Source: Paenibacillus sp.
GTDB taxonomy: Bacteria > Bacillota > Bacilli > Paenibacillales > Paenibacillaceae
Length of the DNA: 64,000 bases
Direction of reading: 5' to 3'
Assembly (NCBI GenBank): GCA_023512345.1
Contig: JAILZT010000017.1
Span: forward strand, 1 to 64,000
In this document: one piece after another, positions 28,367 through 37,033 of the stretch
Layout: each line of letters starts with the position of its first letter
How positions within the stretch are numbered: the first letter of the stretch is position 1
Notes under the pieces: model-generated
Told to the model about the DNA's origin: nothing
Database searches by the model: none
The model's input: only the letters and a program-made list of their open reading frames with translations
Program-made: the position numbers and the translations under genes

Positions 28367-29377
28367 ATGACTGTATTAATACCATCCTATGAACCTGATC
28401 ATCGCCTGGTTGAGCTTATCAAAAGCCTCCGGGCGATGACAGAAGTACCGATCATCGTCGTGGACGACGGGAGCGGAGAACAGTTCCGAAGCATCTTCGA
28501 TTCGGTAAAAGCCGCTGGCTGTACCGTACTGACCCATATCGTCAACCGCGGAAAAGGACGGGCGCTCAAAACCGGATTTCAATATATTTTGGATCATTCA
28601 CCCGCCGCTGCGGTCGTCTGTGCGGACAGTGACGGACAGCATTCGCCGAAGGATATTGTCGCTGTCGGACGGGCCAGCGAATTGACTGAAGCCGATATGG
28701 TACTTGGAAGCCGATTGTTCACCGGCAAAGTACCCCTGCGCAGCCGGTTCGGTAACCGTCTCACCAGCAAGGTGTACAACGCTGCGACCGGCGTCAGCAT
28801 CGAAGATACACAGACAGGACTTCGCGGGTATCCGAGGAGTATGCTCAGTTGGCTGTGCCAAGTGCCCGGGGAACGGTTCGAATACGAGATGAACCTGCTG
28901 CTTGAGGCACCTGCCTATGGATATAGCATTATGGAGCTGCCAATCGATACGATTTACTTGAACGATAATCAGTCTTCCCACTTCCGTCCCATTGCCGACT
29001 CCTTAAAGATATATATGCCTATATTAAAATTTAGCGCGTCATCCGTCATCTCGGGTATTTTTGATTTCGTTCTTCTGTTGCTGCTTCAGTCTGCGACCTC
29101 AAATCTATTATTATCAGTCATCGTTGCTAGAGCTGGGAGCTCGGTCGTAAATTATACTATGAATCGACGATTTGTCTTCAACCGTCAGACAACCGCATCC
29201 ACTCGAAGATCTATGACTCGCTATTATGCGCTTGTCGCCTTAATCGCCGGGTTGAATTACGGATGTTTGTCCCTGCTTCATACGATCTTGGGCGTTCCTT
29301 TGGTTCCGGCGAAGATTGCTACAGAATGCCTGTTATTTCTATTTAGTTTTTGGGCTCAGCGGAGGTTTGTCTATTAA
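28367..29377 (+). CDS. GT2 glycosyltransferase fused to C-terminal GtrA-like membrane domain
   Basis: 336 aa; VLIPSYEPDHRL, VVDDGSG, CADSDGQHSP; C-terminal TM segments with VNYTMNRRFVF and FWAQRRFVY. Confidence 0.9.
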   Translation: MTVLIPSYEPDHRLVELIKSLRAMTEVPIIVVDDGSGEQFRSIFDSVKAAGCTVLTHIVNRGKGRALKTGFQYILDHSPAAAVVCADSDGQHSPKDIVAVGRASELTEADMVLGSRLFTGKVPLRSRFGNRLTSKVYNAATGVSIEDTQTGLRGYPRSMLSWLCQVPGERFEYEMNLLLEAPAYGYSIMELPIDTIYLNDNQSSHFRPIADSLKIYMPILKFSASSVISGIFDFVLLLLLQSATSNLLLSVIVARAGSSVVNYTMNRRFVFNRQTTASTRRSMTRYYALVALIAGLNYGCLSLLHTILGVPLVPAKIATECLLFLFSFWAQRRFVY

Positions 29378-29461
29378 AATCTAGTGTGTACCAGCAGCCC
29401 TTCCCTGGAACTGAACCGGGGAGGGGCTTTTCAAATGAATAAAGGCCGTGCTATAATACTG

Positions 29462-29477
29462 AACGAACGTTCGGTAT
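29462..29477. promoter_or_regulatory. TetR-type operator, upstream of tetR-like gene
   Basis: AACGAACGTTCGGTAT; core CGAACGTTCG palindrome shared with 30142-30157. Confidence 0.75.
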
Positions 29478-29492
29478 ACATTATGAACTGGA

Positions 29493-30098
29493 GTGATTGC
29501 CATGAACCAGAAACAGCTGCAAAGTGAACAAACTAAGAAAAAAATTGCGGGAGCATCCCGAGCGCTGTTTGTCCAAAAGGGCTATAAAGCAACCTCGATC
29601 GAAGATATTGTAGGTGCGACTGGAAGCAGCAAGGGCAATATCTACTACCACTTCAAAAGCAAGGAAGGCCTGTTTCTTTATCTAATCGAAGAGTGGGATC
29701 GCGAATGGAGTCTTAACTGGGAGCAAACCGAGCACCTCTATAAGACATCTATCGAAAAGCTCTACGGAATGGCCGAGCACCTAGCCAACGACGATTTGAA
29801 CCATCCGCTAACGAAGGCCGCCGACGAGTTTTTTCATCAAGAAGAGAAAACCTCTGAGGTAGAATCCAGAATGAACGAGATGATGACCGGACATCTGGAA
29901 TTCAATCGAAAGCTGCTGCAAGAAGGAATGGATCGCGGAGAATTTGCACCGAATGATGCCGAACGACTTGCTTATATACTGGAAGCCCTCTTTTTCGGGG
30001 CGAATCAATTATCACGGAGAAGCCATACTCCAGAGAAGACACGCACACTTTATAAAGATGCAATTACAGTCTTTTTGAATGGTGTAGCTTTTAAGTAA
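29493..30098 (+). CDS. TetR/AcrR-family regulator
   Basis: 201 aa; SRALFVQKGYKATSIEDIVGATGSSKGNIYYHFKSKEGLFLYL. Confidence 0.95.
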   Translation: MIAMNQKQLQSEQTKKKIAGASRALFVQKGYKATSIEDIVGATGSSKGNIYYHFKSKEGLFLYLIEEWDREWSLNWEQTEHLYKTSIEKLYGMAEHLANDDLNHPLTKAADEFFHQEEKTSEVESRMNEMMTGHLEFNRKLLQEGMDRGEFAPNDAERLAYILEALFFGANQLSRRSHTPEKTRTLYKDAITVFLNGVAFK

Positions 30099-30141
30099 TT
30101 TTAAATAGAAGGCTGATTTTCGTTCTTATGAGTTAATACAA

Positions 30142-30157
30142 AACGAACGTTCAGTAT
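30142..30157. promoter_or_regulatory. TetR-type operator, upstream of MFS gene
   Basis: AACGAACGTTCAGTAT. Confidence 0.75.
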
Positions 30158-30183
30158 TATTATCTAATGTGGAGGCTCAAAAT

Positions 30184-31380
30184 ATGTCATTACTTCTTAG
30201 AAATCGTGGGGCCTTAGCGCTTCTTATGCTTAATATCTTCATTATTTTCACTGGGATAGGGCTGATCATTCCGATTATGCCTAGTTATATGAATCTGCTT
30301 CATATTAATGGAAGCCTGCTCGGCGTCTTAGTTGCGGCTTTCTCGATTACACAACTGTTGTTCTCGGCGATTGCTGGACGTCTTTCCGACTCCATCGGCC
30401 GCAAAAAGATTATTTTAGCCGGCATGCTGCTCTTTGCCCTCTCGGAATGGATGTTCGGTGCCGTAAGTTCGATACCTCTCCTATTCATAGCTAGAATGCT
30501 GGGGGGTGTCAGCGCTGCACTTGTGATGCCCGCCGTCATGGCCTATACGGCCGATATCACAAGTGACGAAGAACGCGGCAAAGGGATGGGCTTCATTAAT
30601 GCGGCTATTACCACCGGCTTCATTATCGGCCCAGGAATTGGCGGATATCTGGCGGAATTCGGCATTCGGGTTCCCTTCTACGCAGCCGCGGTGGGTGGAT
30701 TACTTGCCATGTTGGTTACCGCTCTATTTCTACCCCAAGTTTCGAAGAGCGGGCATACCAAGGATATGATTAATGCAGAAGACAACCAAGAGCAATCTGG
30801 TCTGTTGCGGCAGCTTGCTAGTTCCTTTCATGCTCCCTATTTTATCAGCCTGATCGTAGTCTTCATCGCATCCTTCGGTCTAGCGAACTTTGAAACCGTA
30901 TTTGGTCTCTTCGTCGATCATAAATTCGGCTTTACGCCAAAGGATATCGCCTTCATCATTACATTCGGCTCGATTTCCGGGGCCATCGTTCAGGTTACCA
31001 TTTTTGGGTGGATCATTAATCGCTTCGGAGAGAAAAAAGTCATTACGGTCAGCCTCTTGATTTCCGCTCTCTTCATCGTCCTGGCGGTGTTCGTCCACAC
31101 CTTCTGGTTAATTGTTACTGTCACATTCGTTCTATTTCTCTCGATTGATATTCTGCGCCCCGCTATCGGTACACAAATGTCCAAATTCGCCGATAATCAG
31201 CAGGGTTATGTAGCAGGGCTGAATTCAGCTTTTACCAGCTTGGGGAACATTGTGGGACCCTTGATAGCAGGAGTACTATTTGACTTCAATATCTCCTATC
31301 CTTATCTAGTAGCTGCAATTATTCTGATGTTTGGATTCCTGCTTTCCTTTAAATCGAAAGAGGTTCCTTACAAGCAATAG
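30184..31380 (+). CDS. MFS multidrug efflux transporter
   Basis: Start at MSLLLRNRG; GRLSDSIGRKKIILAGMLLF motif A; FIIGPGIGGYLAE motif C. Confidence 0.92.
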   Translation: MSLLLRNRGALALLMLNIFIIFTGIGLIIPIMPSYMNLLHINGSLLGVLVAAFSITQLLFSAIAGRLSDSIGRKKIILAGMLLFALSEWMFGAVSSIPLLFIARMLGGVSAALVMPAVMAYTADITSDEERGKGMGFINAAITTGFIIGPGIGGYLAEFGIRVPFYAAAVGGLLAMLVTALFLPQVSKSGHTKDMINAEDNQEQSGLLRQLASSFHAPYFISLIVVFIASFGLANFETVFGLFVDHKFGFTPKDIAFIITFGSISGAIVQVTIFGWIINRFGEKKVITVSLLISALFIVLAVFVHTFWLIVTVTFVLFLSIDILRPAIGTQMSKFADNQQGYVAGLNSAFTSLGNIVGPLIAGVLFDFNISYPYLVAAIILMFGFLLSFKSKEVPYKQ

Positions 31381-31437
31381 CAAGTAATGCCCAAAGCCGC
31401 GTGATATTCCGGCTGAGAACTCGTGCGCATACGGCAG

Positions 31438-31490
31438 AGCCAAATCCCCCATCCGTGGGCGATTCAATTGCACTTTTACATCACATTCAG
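31438..31490. repeat. Dispersed intergenic repeat, copy 2
   Basis: gccaaatcccccatccgtgggcgattcaattgcacttttacatcacattcag vs 9561-9611. Confidence 0.75.
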
Positions 31491-31567
31491 TCCGCATAGA
31501 GGTGTGGTGTAGGGTATTTCGTCAATCACCCACTAATTTCGGTTTTGAGCCATATTTACAGCATAAA

Positions 31568-31605
31568 AATAAGGTAGGTACTGTTTGATCAGTACCTACC
31601 TTATT
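31568..31605 (-). terminator. Intrinsic terminator downstream of gnd
   Basis: AATAAGGTAGGTACTGtttgatCAGTACCTACCTTATT, T-rich on minus strand; near-duplicate at 36415. Confidence 0.85.
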
Positions 31606-31618
31606 GTATTTAGTAATC

Positions 31619-33061
31619 CTATTTCAGAATCAAACTTTCACTTTTCTCCATCCATTGAAAGTGAAAGCTTCCCTCTTGATCTACTCGCTCAAAAGTGTGC
31701 GCTCCGAAGTAATCCCTTTGTGCTTGCAGCAAATTAGCCGGCAGTCTTTCTGAACGATAGCTGTCATAGTAAGATAATGCTGATGCAAAAGCAGGAACGG
31801 GAATCCCTCTAGTTACGGCAATGGAGATTACATTTCTCCAAGCTTCTTGATAGTCTTCAATGATTCCTTTGAAGTAATCGTCCAAAAAGAGGTTTTTCAG
31901 AGCCGGTTCTTGATCATAAGCATCCTTAATATTTTGCAGGAATCCTGCGCGAATAATACAGCCCCCGCGGAATATCATTGCAATACTGCCAAAGTTCAGA
32001 TCCCACTTGTACTCGTCCGAAGCTACTCTCATTTGTGCAAACCCTTGAGCATACGAAGCTATTTTACTTGCATACAGCGCTTTTCGAACAGCCTCGATTA
32101 ATTCCTTCGGATTACCGTCAAAACTTGAAGTCGCTGGACCCTTCAACCGCTTGCTTGCAGCCACACGTTCTTCTTTCATAGCAGAGATAAATCGCGCAAA
32201 TACGGATTCTGTAATGATAGACAAAGGAACACCCAAGTCCAATGCATTCTGACTCGTCCACTTTCCTGTACCCTTTTGTCCTGCGGAATCGAGGATCACA
32301 TCCACCATAGGTTTACCTGTGTCCGGATCTGTTTTGGCGAAAATATCTGCTGTGATCTCTATTAAGTAACTATTCAGTTCTCCGCGATTCCATTCCGAGA
32401 AAATGGTATGCAGTTCATTGGTATCCAGGTTCAATACATCCTTCAACAATTGGTAAGCCTCACCAATGAGCTGCATATCACCATACTCGATACCGTTGTG
32501 CACCATTTTTACATAATGTCCCGCACCATCTTCTCCGATATAGGTGGAGCAAGGCTCACCGTTCACTTTAGCCGATATAGCCGTCAAAATAGGCTCAACC
32601 AGCTCATACGCATCTTTTTGCCCGCCTGGCATAATGGCAGGACCCTTCAATGCTCCCTCTTCACCACCTGATACTCCTGCCCCGATAAACCGGAAGCCTT
32701 GGGCTTGAAGATCTCTATTCCTTCTTTGCGTGTCAGGGAAATAAGCATTTCCACCATCTATAAGAATATCTCCTTGGTCCAGATAGGGGAGCAGTTGGTT
32801 AATGGTGTCATCGGTCGCCGGCCCTGCTTTTACCATGATTAGTATTTTTCGAGGAGTCTCTAAGGCTTGCACAAACTCTTCGACACTGAAAGTACCCACG
32901 AAATTTTTTCCCTGTGCTTCCGCTAACAGTTCATTCGTTTTTTCCGGAGAACGATTAAATAATGCAACCGAGAAACCTTTACTTTCTATATTCAAGGCTA
33001 GGTTTTTACCCATGACGGCTAAGCCGACTACGCCAATTTGCTGTTTTCCCATCATTAACAA
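31619..33061 (-). CDS. gnd: 6-phosphogluconate dehydrogenase (decarboxylating)
   Basis: 480 aa; [55 protein letters not shown]. Confidence 0.97.
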   Translation of the reverse strand: MLMMGKQQIGVVGLAVMGKNLALNIESKGFSVALFNRSPEKTNELLAEAQGKNFVGTFSVEEFVQALETPRKILIMVKAGPATDDTINQLLPYLDQGDILIDGGNAYFPDTQRRNRDLQAQGFRFIGAGVSGGEEGALKGPAIMPGGQKDAYELVEPILTAISAKVNGEPCSTYIGEDGAGHYVKMVHNGIEYGDMQLIGEAYQLLKDVLNLDTNELHTIFSEWNRGELNSYLIEITADIFAKTDPDTGKPMVDVILDSAGQKGTGKWTSQNALDLGVPLSIITESVFARFISAMKEERVAASKRLKGPATSSFDGNPKELIEAVRKALYASKIASYAQGFAQMRVASDEYKWDLNFGSIAMIFRGGCIIRAGFLQNIKDAYDQEPALKNLFLDDYFKGIIEDYQEAWRNVISIAVTRGIPVPAFASALSYYDSYRSERLPANLLQAQRDYFGAHTFERVDQEGSFHFQWMEKSESLILK

Positions 33062-33098
33062 CCTCCCTAATTATTGTGAATTAGAATAGATAAACCTA

Positions 33099-33767
33099 TT
33101 ATTGTTGTGGTGCCTTTTTCCAGTCTGCTGCGAATTTTTCTAGACCTTGATCTGTCAAAGGATGCTTAGAAATTTGCTCAATCACACTAAATGGAATCGT
33201 TGCAATATGTGCACCTGCCATCGCAACACGAGTCACGTGATCCGGATGACGAACAGAAGCGGCGATAATTTGTGCGTCCAAGTTATGGATTCGGAATAAT
33301 TCTGCAATTTTCGCAACCAACAGCACACCATCTTCTGAAATATCATCCAAACGACCCAAGAATGGCGATACATAGGTGGCACCAGCACGGGCAGCCAAAA
33401 GCGCTTGGTTCACTGTGAAAATTAATGTAACATTTGTTTTGACGCCTTTTTTAGTGAGATACCGGCAAGCTTCTAATCCTGCAAGTGTCATTGGGAGCTT
33501 AATTGTTATGTTCTTGTCATGATTATTGATGGTTATCAGTTCGTTAGCCTGTGCGATCATTTCTTCAGCCGTTACTGCATCGGGAGTGACTTCAGCCGAA
33601 ACGGATTCAACCTCAGGCACTTCACGTAAAATTTCTGCAATTCGATCTTCAAATTTCACGCCTTCTTTGGCTACTAGGGAGGGATTAGTTGTCACCCCAG
33701 ACAGAACTCCAATTTGGTACGCTTTCTTAATGTCTTCTACGTTCGCAGTATCGATAAAAAATTTCAT
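33099..33767 (-). CDS. tal: Transaldolase (small, FSA/TalB-like type)
   Basis: [62 protein letters not shown]. Confidence 0.94.
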   Translation of the reverse strand: MKFFIDTANVEDIKKAYQIGVLSGVTTNPSLVAKEGVKFEDRIAEILREVPEVESVSAEVTPDAVTAEEMIAQANELITINNHDKNITIKLPMTLAGLEACRYLTKKGVKTNVTLIFTVNQALLAARAGATYVSPFLGRLDDISEDGVLLVAKIAELFRIHNLDAQIIAASVRHPDHVTRVAMAGAHIATIPFSVIEQISKHPLTDQGLEKFAADWKKAPQQ

Positions 33768-33806
33768 AGGATATACCTCCACGTTTTTTTTTGGATTGAT
33801 GATCGA

Positions 33807-35363
33807 TTAAAAATTTGAACTTATAGGCATAAGCCATTCGTTGTCTTCTTCAGCTGTGGAATCAAACCACCAGTGATACCCGTCTCTAGCCAATAATTGA
33901 TCCGACTCTTCAGGTCCAAATGAACCCGCTGGATAAGGATGAAGTGGAACCAGATTCTTGTCAAAGGCATTTAAGATCGGTTGAACCCATTTCCAGGACA
34001 ATTCAACTTCATCCCAATGTGCAAAGAAGGAAGGATTTCCATGCAAAGCGTCGTAAATCAAATTCTCGTAAGCCTCAGGCATATCTATGTGACTCGTTTG
34101 AAAGTCGATATGAATAGGTTTGAAGCCCCCTTTTTGCTGGCGATCCCTTGCTTTTAACTGCAAAGTAATCCCTTCGTTAGGACTGATTTCAAACACCAGA
34201 AGGTTAGGAATTGAATTGGCCTCATGGGTTTTCGTTGAGGAATGCTTCACTAGCGGATCTTTGAACTCTATAACGATTCTTGTAGATTTCTCTTTCAATC
34301 TTTTACCTGTTCGTATATAAAAAGGAACCCCGCGCCAAAATACATCATCGATCTGCAGTCTAGCGGCAATGAAGGTATCATTAATTGAGGTCACTGGAAT
34401 CCCAGGTTCGGAAGTATAAGCGGGTACGGATTTTCCATTGATACTGCCTGCTGTGTACTGCCCCCGGATCACGTTGCTGCTAACCTCTTGTTCTTCCAGT
34501 GGCTCAAGTAATTCCATCACTTCTTTCTTTTTAAAACGCACCTCTTCGGCAGTACTGCCCTTCGGAACTCGAATCGCCAGCATCATTAGCAATTGCAGCA
34601 TATGATTTTGGAACATGTCCCTTACAGCGCCTACATGATCGTAATACCCCGCTCTTTCTTCAACCCCGACGGTTTCATTAGCGGTAATCTGTACATTGGC
34701 AATGTAACGATTGGTCCATAAAGCGTGAAGGACTGGATTCGTCTGCTGCAAAACATCTAACTCCTGCACCATAGGTTTACCAAGATAATGATCGATCCGA
34801 TAAATTTCTTCTTCAGCAAAAGCTTCGCTCAACTTTTTATTTAAGGCCTGTGCAGACTGCAAATCATGTCCAAAGGGCTTTTCTATCATCAGACGTTTCC
34901 AGCCTTTTGCAGCACCAAGCCCGCTTTCTTTAATATTCGAGGTAATCGTTTCAAAAAATTCAGGTCCAACGGATAAATAAAACATTCGGTTTGGAGAAAC
35001 GCCCAACCCTTGTTCCCGCTGTTCAACTAAATGTAAAAGCTTTAAGTAATCCTCTTTGTGGCCTACATCCAAAACACTATAGCTGAAGGCACTTAGAAAA
35101 CTTTTTACTAAGGCAGAATCAATAATATCCCGTCTGGAAAAGTCACGGAGAGATTGTTCGACGGTCGCCTGAAATGCCTCATCAGACACTTCTCTCCTGC
35201 CAAGGCCAATTACAGAAAAGGATTGCTGCAGCTTTTGGTCCACAAACAAATTGTACAACGCAGGATATATCTTTCTTCGAGCCAAATCCCCTGTTGCTCC
35301 AAACAAAACAAACGTTGTTGCTTCCATCTTCAATGCTCCTTCCAAAGGTAGATTCTCACCCAT
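33807..35363 (-). CDS. zwf: Glucose-6-phosphate dehydrogenase (start perhaps at MEATTF, 35327)
   Basis: FVLFGATGDLARRKIYPALYNL; EKPFGHDLQSAQ; RIDHYLGKPMVQEL. Confidence 0.97.
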   Translation of the reverse strand: MGENLPLEGALKMEATTFVLFGATGDLARRKIYPALYNLFVDQKLQQSFSVIGLGRREVSDEAFQATVEQSLRDFSRRDIIDSALVKSFLSAFSYSVLDVGHKEDYLKLLHLVEQREQGLGVSPNRMFYLSVGPEFFETITSNIKESGLGAAKGWKRLMIEKPFGHDLQSAQALNKKLSEAFAEEEIYRIDHYLGKPMVQELDVLQQTNPVLHALWTNRYIANVQITANETVGVEERAGYYDHVGAVRDMFQNHMLQLLMMLAIRVPKGSTAEEVRFKKKEVMELLEPLEEQEVSSNVIRGQYTAGSINGKSVPAYTSEPGIPVTSINDTFIAARLQIDDVFWRGVPFYIRTGKRLKEKSTRIVIEFKDPLVKHSSTKTHEANSIPNLLVFEISPNEGITLQLKARDRQQKGGFKPIHIDFQTSHIDMPEAYENLIYDALHGNPSFFAHWDEVELSWKWVQPILNAFDKNLVPLHPYPAGSFGPEESDQLLARDGYHWWFDSTAEEDNEWLMPISSNF

Positions 35364-35478
35364 GTGATGTGATTATTGCAATTGACATTTACAAGTTCTG
35401 GTCTATATTGCTTTGTTACACTATAATACAAATACTAGCTATACAAGTAATCAGTATAATTGACAGGAGCTATAGACC

Positions 35479-36360
35479 ATGTCTATGATCAACTTTGAGT
35501 TGTATAAGGTTTTTTATTGGGCTGCCAAGACAGGAAGCTTGACTCAAGCTGCTAAATCCTTGTATATCACTCAGCCTAGCGTCAGTCACGCCATCAAGCA
35601 GCTGGAAGATAGTCTTGGCATCACCTTGTTTTACCGAAATTCCAAAGGCGTTGCGCTGACCCCGGAAGGCTCCATACTCTACTCTTATATTGAACAGTCC
35701 CACATCTTAATTTCTCTTGCCGAAAAGAAGATGACCGAACTTAAAAATCTCGATAACGGAGAGCTGCGCATCGGCGGCAGTAGTTCGTTGTTCAAACATT
35801 ATTTACTCTCGTATCTGGAAGTCTTTCATCAGCAGCATCCCGGGATCAAGCTTCAACTAATTCATGGAACTACCCCAGAAATTATCACTTTCCTAAAAGA
35901 AGGCCAAATTGACCTAGGCGTAGTTCGAATGCCTATCGTCGATCCTCAGCTAGAGATGAGACAGGGGATTGAGCTGCAGGATTGTTTTATAGCAGGGGGC
36001 CGTTATGAAGAGCTTAAGGATAAAGTGTTATCCATGGAACAGTTACTCCAATACCCCATCATTCTATTCTCACGGAATAGCCGGGCACGAATGGCCATCA
36101 CCGACTTATTTCAAGACTACGGTCATGAACTCAAACCTGCCTTTGAGGTTGGAAGCGTGGATCTTCTAATTGAGTTTGCACGAAAGGGACTCGGTATCTC
36201 TTATGTGACTAGAGAGTTTGTGTCCAAGGAACTGGAAGAGGGCTCTCTCTTCGAAATTAAATTAGATGTGAATCTTCCCCCTTCTCAAGTGGGCCTTATG
36301 ATTATGCGTAACATGCCGCTCTCCAGTGCAGCCTCTAAGTTTATAGAGAACATAGAATAG
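35479..36360 (+). CDS. LysR-family regulator, divergent from zwf
   Basis: 293 aa; FYWAAKTGSLTQAAKSLYITQPSVSHAIKQLEDSLGITLFYR. Confidence 0.95.
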   Translation: MSMINFELYKVFYWAAKTGSLTQAAKSLYITQPSVSHAIKQLEDSLGITLFYRNSKGVALTPEGSILYSYIEQSHILISLAEKKMTELKNLDNGELRIGGSSSLFKHYLLSYLEVFHQQHPGIKLQLIHGTTPEIITFLKEGQIDLGVVRMPIVDPQLEMRQGIELQDCFIAGGRYEELKDKVLSMEQLLQYPIILFSRNSRARMAITDLFQDYGHELKPAFEVGSVDLLIEFARKGLGISYVTREFVSKELEEGSLFEIKLDVNLPPSQVGLMIMRNMPLSSAASKFIENIE

Positions 36361-36414
36361 ATTGAGAGAATTACCCTGTTTTTCAACACCTTCGTCGACC
36401 TTTATCCCATAAAA

Positions 36415-36450
36415 ATACGGTAGATACTGTTATATCAGTACCTACCGTAT
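36415..36450. terminator. Stem-loop downstream of lysR, near-duplicate of the gnd terminator
   Basis: ATACGGTAGATACTGttatatCAGTACCTACCGTAT preceded by CATAAAA, as at 31568. Confidence 0.7.
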
Positions 36451-36573
36451 GAGTGATGTTAAATATTTTTTTATATTTCTCAGGAAGAAATGAGTAGCCG
36501 TGAAGTGTCAGAGTCGCTTCATCTGCAAAAACCAGTGCTTGACAGGTGACGGGAAGGACAGAAAGCCGTTACG

Positions 36574-36770
36574 TTAATAGAGGGATTTTCTCCCCCTATT
36601 TCTGCACATAGCACCCCGTTTCGGCAATTAGAGGGAATTTCGCCCGCTAATTTTGAGGATATACCTCTTTTCGGGCGTTATGGGTAAGATTATAGGGATA
36701 TTTTCCCTTTAATCTCGAAATCATAGCGTTTTGGCCGGTATTAGCGGGCACTTTTCCCTCTAATTCGCCA
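36574..36770. repeat. Array of four imperfect palindromic intergenic repeat units, ~50-63 nt period
   Basis: TTAATAGAGGGATTTTCTCCCCCTATT / AATTAGAGGGAATTTCGCCCGCTAATT / ATTATAGGGATATTTTCCCTTTAAT / TATTAGCGGGCACTTTTCCCTCTAAT. Confidence 0.75.
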
Positions 36771-36949
36771 AAGGACTGGTCCACAACCCGGAATCGACTA
36801 CCTGTCAGGCGTAGTTGCCCCAAACTCGGTGAAACATCAGGCGAAGTTAGATCGAAATCGTTCCCGGTGCATTAGCCCTTTACCGATAGCATGACGACCT
36901 TCCAGCTGGTAACTTTGTTTGGACTTTTCTTTAACAACCGGAATAAAGG

Positions 36950-36988
36950 AAAAGCTGCCTCTCCTAATTATTCGGAGGAGGCAGCTTT
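36950..36988 (-). terminator. Intrinsic terminator downstream of xylanase
   Basis: AAAGCTGCCTCtCCtaattattcGGaGGAGGCAGCTTT. Confidence 0.8.
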
Positions 36989-37033
36989 GTGCATGTTTAC
37001 TAGTAATCGGACGTCGTCTTTCAGCAGCTCTTG

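Noticed and set aside
36574-36770. Possible CRISPR array
   Set aside because: Repeat units are diverged and palindromic, spacing is uneven, and there are no cas genes nearby.
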